Source: an uncultured Fretibacterium sp.
Lineage (GTDB): Bacteria; Synergistota; Synergistia; Synergistales; Aminobacteriaceae
Assembly: GCA_946186205.1 (NCBI GenBank)
Contig: CAMHMH010000005.1
Location: 1 to 64,000, forward strand
Length of the DNA: 64,000 bases
Direction of reading: 5' to 3'
Positions 61,549 to 64,000 of this stretch are shown here, piece after piece; positions within the stretch are counted from its first letter, which is position 1; every line of letters starts with the position of its first letter. The position numbers were made by a program, and so were the translations under genes. Below the pieces are notes generated by a model, which did no database searches, was not told the origin of the DNA, and saw nothing but the letters and a program-made list of their open reading frames with translations.

Positions 61549-63885
61549 TTACTTTCTGATTGCATTCACGACAACGCCAGCTGCAACACCGATCTTGTAG
61601 ATGGTATCAACAGCATCCTTGAAGCCCTCTATGCCTTCCCTGTCAGTGTATTTCAGCGGGACGATTATGGTATCGCCGGGCTCAATCGCAGCAGAGAAAC
61701 CGCGGGGGGCAGTCCATTGTTTGCTCGAAAGCATAGCCGTGCTTCTCGTCAGCCTCATCGTAGTTCCGTCAGACTTCACGACATACACCATGCGCTTGTG
61801 AGAGTTCCTTAATGCTCCACCTGCCGCACTAATGTATCCGTTTATGCCCATGTCGGGACGGTATATCTGAGTCGTTGATGTGTATACAGCTCCGAGAACG
61901 TTCACTGTCAAAGGCGTTTGCGGAATGTAAAGATTGTCGCCCTGCTGAAGCTCATAGTCCCAAGCTGTGTTACGGATATTTGCGGGCGTGTCAATTTTTG
62001 TTACTACCCTGCCCATGATAGGCATATTCCGCAGGTTGTTGATGAGATCTCTTCTGCGCTGATACTCCTGATTGAGTCCCTGCGCTGCCCCTGATGAGCT
62101 GGCTGTCCGTGATGTATTCTGAGAGGACTCAAGAAGGTCGCGTTCCATTCTGTCAGCCATTTCGTTTAATGATCTGCGCTGTTCCACTGCAACGCTGAGT
62201 CTCGTAAATATTGCTCCCCTGAGAAATGCTCTCGGCGTGAATCCTCCGGCGCGTTCTATGAGGTCTGAAAGTTTTTCGCCGACAAACATCGAGTAATTTC
62301 CGGGCCGTTTGACTTCTCCGGTTATATTAACCCGTATTTGCCTCTTCCAGTCCGGGATTATCATTACTGTAATCTGATCCATATTCTCAAGCACAATGTC
62401 ATGCGTTGGGTCTCCCTGCATTGCCTGTGATATGTTCACTGTGAAACGCTCATTTACAGGGCCGTTAAGTGAAGGAGTAACGCGGGTAATCTCTGCAATG
62501 TCAGAAGCTGTAGCTGTGAGTCCTCCTGCACGGTTTATGATGTCAGACAGCCTCGTTTTTCCCGGAGTGATAGCGAAACTTCCGGGCCTTATAAGCGGAC
62601 CTGTTATGACGACAGTAGAAGCAAGGTTGTAGACAGGGTAGAGCCTTATTATGTCGCCGTCGTGAAGCTCGTTGTTCTCAATTTCTGAAAGTGTTCCTTC
62701 AAATGCGCTCGCGTAAGTGCTGTTGTATATCCTGTAATACTGAACGCGCCCCGTGAATGTCCTGGCGTTGAGTCCCCCTGCAATGTAAAGAAGATCCTGA
62801 ACTCTTGTCGCGCCGTTAAGCTCATAGATACCCGGCATGTGAACTTCACCAGCGAGTCCAACGAGAGGCCCTACAGGAGGGATAAATATTACGTCCCCGG
62901 CCTGAAGCCTTACGTCCTGAGTCTTGTCGCCCTGCATTAACATTGCGTACATGTCGAAAACTGCTACTGTATTTCCTCCGCGCTTAAGCTCAATATTTCT
63001 CAGTGTTCCGTTCAGTGAAGGCCCGCCCGATGCTATAAGAGCGTTGACGAGAGTCGAGAATGAAGAAATTGTATATGCTCCGGGACGCACAGCATTTCCC
63101 GTTACGTATACCATGATTGAGCTTAGCTGACCCATTGAGAGATTCATCTGGAAGCCCGTATAGTATTGGCTGAGCCGTGCGCTGATTATCCTTTCGGCCT
63201 CCGTGAGAGTATATCCTGCAAGCCGCACCATTCCGATGTGAGGGATCGAGGCCATTCCGTCGCGGTTGACACTGAATCTGAAGTTGCCTTCCTCAGGGAT
63301 TCCCCAGACCGTAAGAGTCATCTCATCTCCGACTCCGATTCTGTAGCCCTGTGTTACTGGTGCTGTGTTCATAGGAGCATATGTTGAAGGCGGCCTCCTG
63401 AAGAATGACATTCCGTAGCGCGGAAGCCTCCTGAACAAAACGCTCATAGAACTGCCCTCATTAGCTGATGAAAGTATCGCGTCAAAGTATTCGTTTACTT
63501 CTTCTTCTGTAAGCTGTGCTGTTTCCTCCTGCTGTGTGCCGGGGGCGTTGGCATTGGCATTCGCGGCATCTGAGTCATTCTGTTGCTGCTGTGAATTGCC
63601 CTGCGTGAGGTCTATATTCTCAGTGCGGTTTGAAGGCTGAGTCGAATCGAGTCCAGACAAATCCATTCCCCTCGCCGGGACATTCGGCACTGTAGGCGAT
63701 GACGGCAAAGAAGGATTTGCACCCGTGCCCAAAGAAGGAGTCGTACCCGTTCCCGGTCCTGAAGGCATTGTGAGCGGTGAAGGTGCTGCGAGTACTGCCG
63801 GGCCTCCTGCGTCAACTGCAAAAGAACACGGCGCAAAGGCAAATACTATTAATCCTGCCAGCAAAAATTTTACTGATTTCAACAT
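61549..63885 (-). CDS. SLBB-domain polysaccharide export protein (Wza-like)
   Basis: The product is 778 residues with signal peptide MLKSVKFLLAGLIVFAFAPCSFA. A Pro/Ser/Gln/Asn-rich low-complexity stretch covers about residues 25-140. It is followed by a polysaccharide export domain (RIGVGDEMTLTVWGIPEEGN ... GMASIPHIGMVRLAG) and several SLBB repeats (YVTGNAVRPGAY, LAGEVHMPGIYEL, ITGPLIRPGSFAI, ITGEVKRPGNYSM). Such proteins form outer-membrane or periplasm-spanning channels for capsule or exopolysaccharide. It is about twice the size of E. coli Wza because of extra SLBB units. ATG 63885 follows GAGGTGA; the GTG at 63891 lies inside that site. Confidence 0.9.
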   Translation of the reverse strand: MLKSVKFLLAGLIVFAFAPCSFAVDAGGPAVLAAPSPLTMPSGPGTGTTPSLGTGANPSLPSSPTVPNVPARGMDLSGLDSTQPSNRTENIDLTQGNSQQQQNDSDAANANANAPGTQQEETAQLTEEEVNEYFDAILSSANEGSSMSVLFRRLPRYGMSFFRRPPSTYAPMNTAPVTQGYRIGVGDEMTLTVWGIPEEGNFRFSVNRDGMASIPHIGMVRLAGYTLTEAERIISARLSQYYTGFQMNLSMGQLSSIMVYVTGNAVRPGAYTISSFSTLVNALIASGGPSLNGTLRNIELKRGGNTVAVFDMYAMLMQGDKTQDVRLQAGDVIFIPPVGPLVGLAGEVHMPGIYELNGATRVQDLLYIAGGLNARTFTGRVQYYRIYNSTYASAFEGTLSEIENNELHDGDIIRLYPVYNLASTVVITGPLIRPGSFAITPGKTRLSDIINRAGGLTATASDIAEITRVTPSLNGPVNERFTVNISQAMQGDPTHDIVLENMDQITVMIIPDWKRQIRVNITGEVKRPGNYSMFVGEKLSDLIERAGGFTPRAFLRGAIFTRLSVAVEQRRSLNEMADRMERDLLESSQNTSRTASSSGAAQGLNQEYQRRRDLINNLRNMPIMGRVVTKIDTPANIRNTAWDYELQQGDNLYIPQTPLTVNVLGAVYTSTTQIYRPDMGINGYISAAGGALRNSHKRMVYVVKSDGTTMRLTRSTAMLSSKQWTAPRGFSAAIEPGDTIIVPLKYTDREGIEGFKDAVDTIYKIGVAAGVVVNAIRK

Positions 63886-63922
63886 TATCACCTCAAAAAA
63901 TTTTTTATGAATCGTTTTATGC

Positions 63923-64000
63923 CTAATGGAAAATATATTCTAGTATGCTGCTTACCTCTTTATCACCTTCCGTGTCTTTGTCATCGTATGTGCAGTATTC
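63923..64000 (-). CDS. Partial CDS at the window edge (C terminus only)
   Basis: The minus strand is open from the window end for 25 codons (EYCTYDDKDTEGDKEVSSIL and EYIFH) to a TAG at 63923-63925, 37 bp upstream of the SLBB gene start. Acidic composition and operon-like spacing suggest the end of an upstream gene, but it is too short to identify. Confidence 0.4.
   Translation of the reverse strand, partial: EYCTYDDKDTEGDKEVSSILEYIFH

Overview
The window looks like a chromosomal segment of a Synergistota (Synergistaceae) bacterium. Two secreted proteins end in a short Ser/Gly/Cys-rich motif, a hydrophobic helix and a basic tail, which is the form of the Synergist-CTERM sorting signal. A glycine-riboswitch-controlled grdX-grdE-grdB operon with an in-frame selenocysteine TGA fits an amino-acid-fermenting anaerobe. 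Base composition is about half GC and fairly even, and most genes have clear AGGAGG-type ribosome binding sites. The assignment rests on recognition of families; no search was run.

Layout. 1-10.1 kb: a CAAGT tandem repeat, a large secreted papain-type protease with a C-type-lectin domain, a GltD-like flavoprotein overlapping a fused FeoA-FeoB iron transporter, a Sel1-repeat protein, an RNHCP protein, and an operon of uridine phosphorylase, a NifX-like protein and an Mrp ATPase. 10.1-16.1 kb: a second Synergist-CTERM protein, tRNA-Gly(CCC), secG with a nicotinate phosphoribosyltransferase-like gene, rplM-rpsI, then a decayed island with fragments of an Rpn/transposase-type nuclease and a leucine-rich-repeat protein. 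16.1-24.7 kb: a prepilin-like protein, a toxin-antitoxin-like pair whose GNAT gene is cut by an in-frame TAG, a nucleoside kinase, a DNA methyltransferase with a probable eroded restriction partner, an SH3-like secreted protein, CbiB, a DUF4230-like protein and a J-domain protein. 24.7-32.2 kb: a LysR regulator facing a hydrolase/aldo-keto reductase cluster that includes a frameshifted lipoprotein reductase and an esterase-reductase fusion. 32.2-40.6 kb: a membrane protein with an HTH-like N terminus, a 44-residue zinc-ribbon protein, and an ftsB-like/argS/secreted-protein/secA series.

40.6-49.9 kb is a divergent rare-sugar locus. On the left are an LsrB-like binding protein, an ATPase, two permeases and a D-psicose 3-epimerase. 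On the right is an allose-type ATPase, permease and binding protein. A consensus promoter sits between the arms. 49.9-51.9 kb holds a solitary membrane protein with a TrkA-N-like Rossmann segment and a C-terminal RyR-like region, the most unusual gene here. 52-58 kb carries a dicarboxylate/amino-acid symporter, the glycine reductase operon and an alanine/glycine:cation symporter with an unexplained, terminator-bearing leader. 58-64 kb has the rpsF-ssb-rpsR-DUF2232 operon, tRNA-Pro(GGG), a DUF4177-like protein and a large SLBB polysaccharide-export protein.

Taken together, the segment mixes housekeeping genes (translation, Sec secretion, division) with amino-acid fermentation (glycine uptake and reduction), rare-sugar uptake, iron uptake and several eroded accessory modules.
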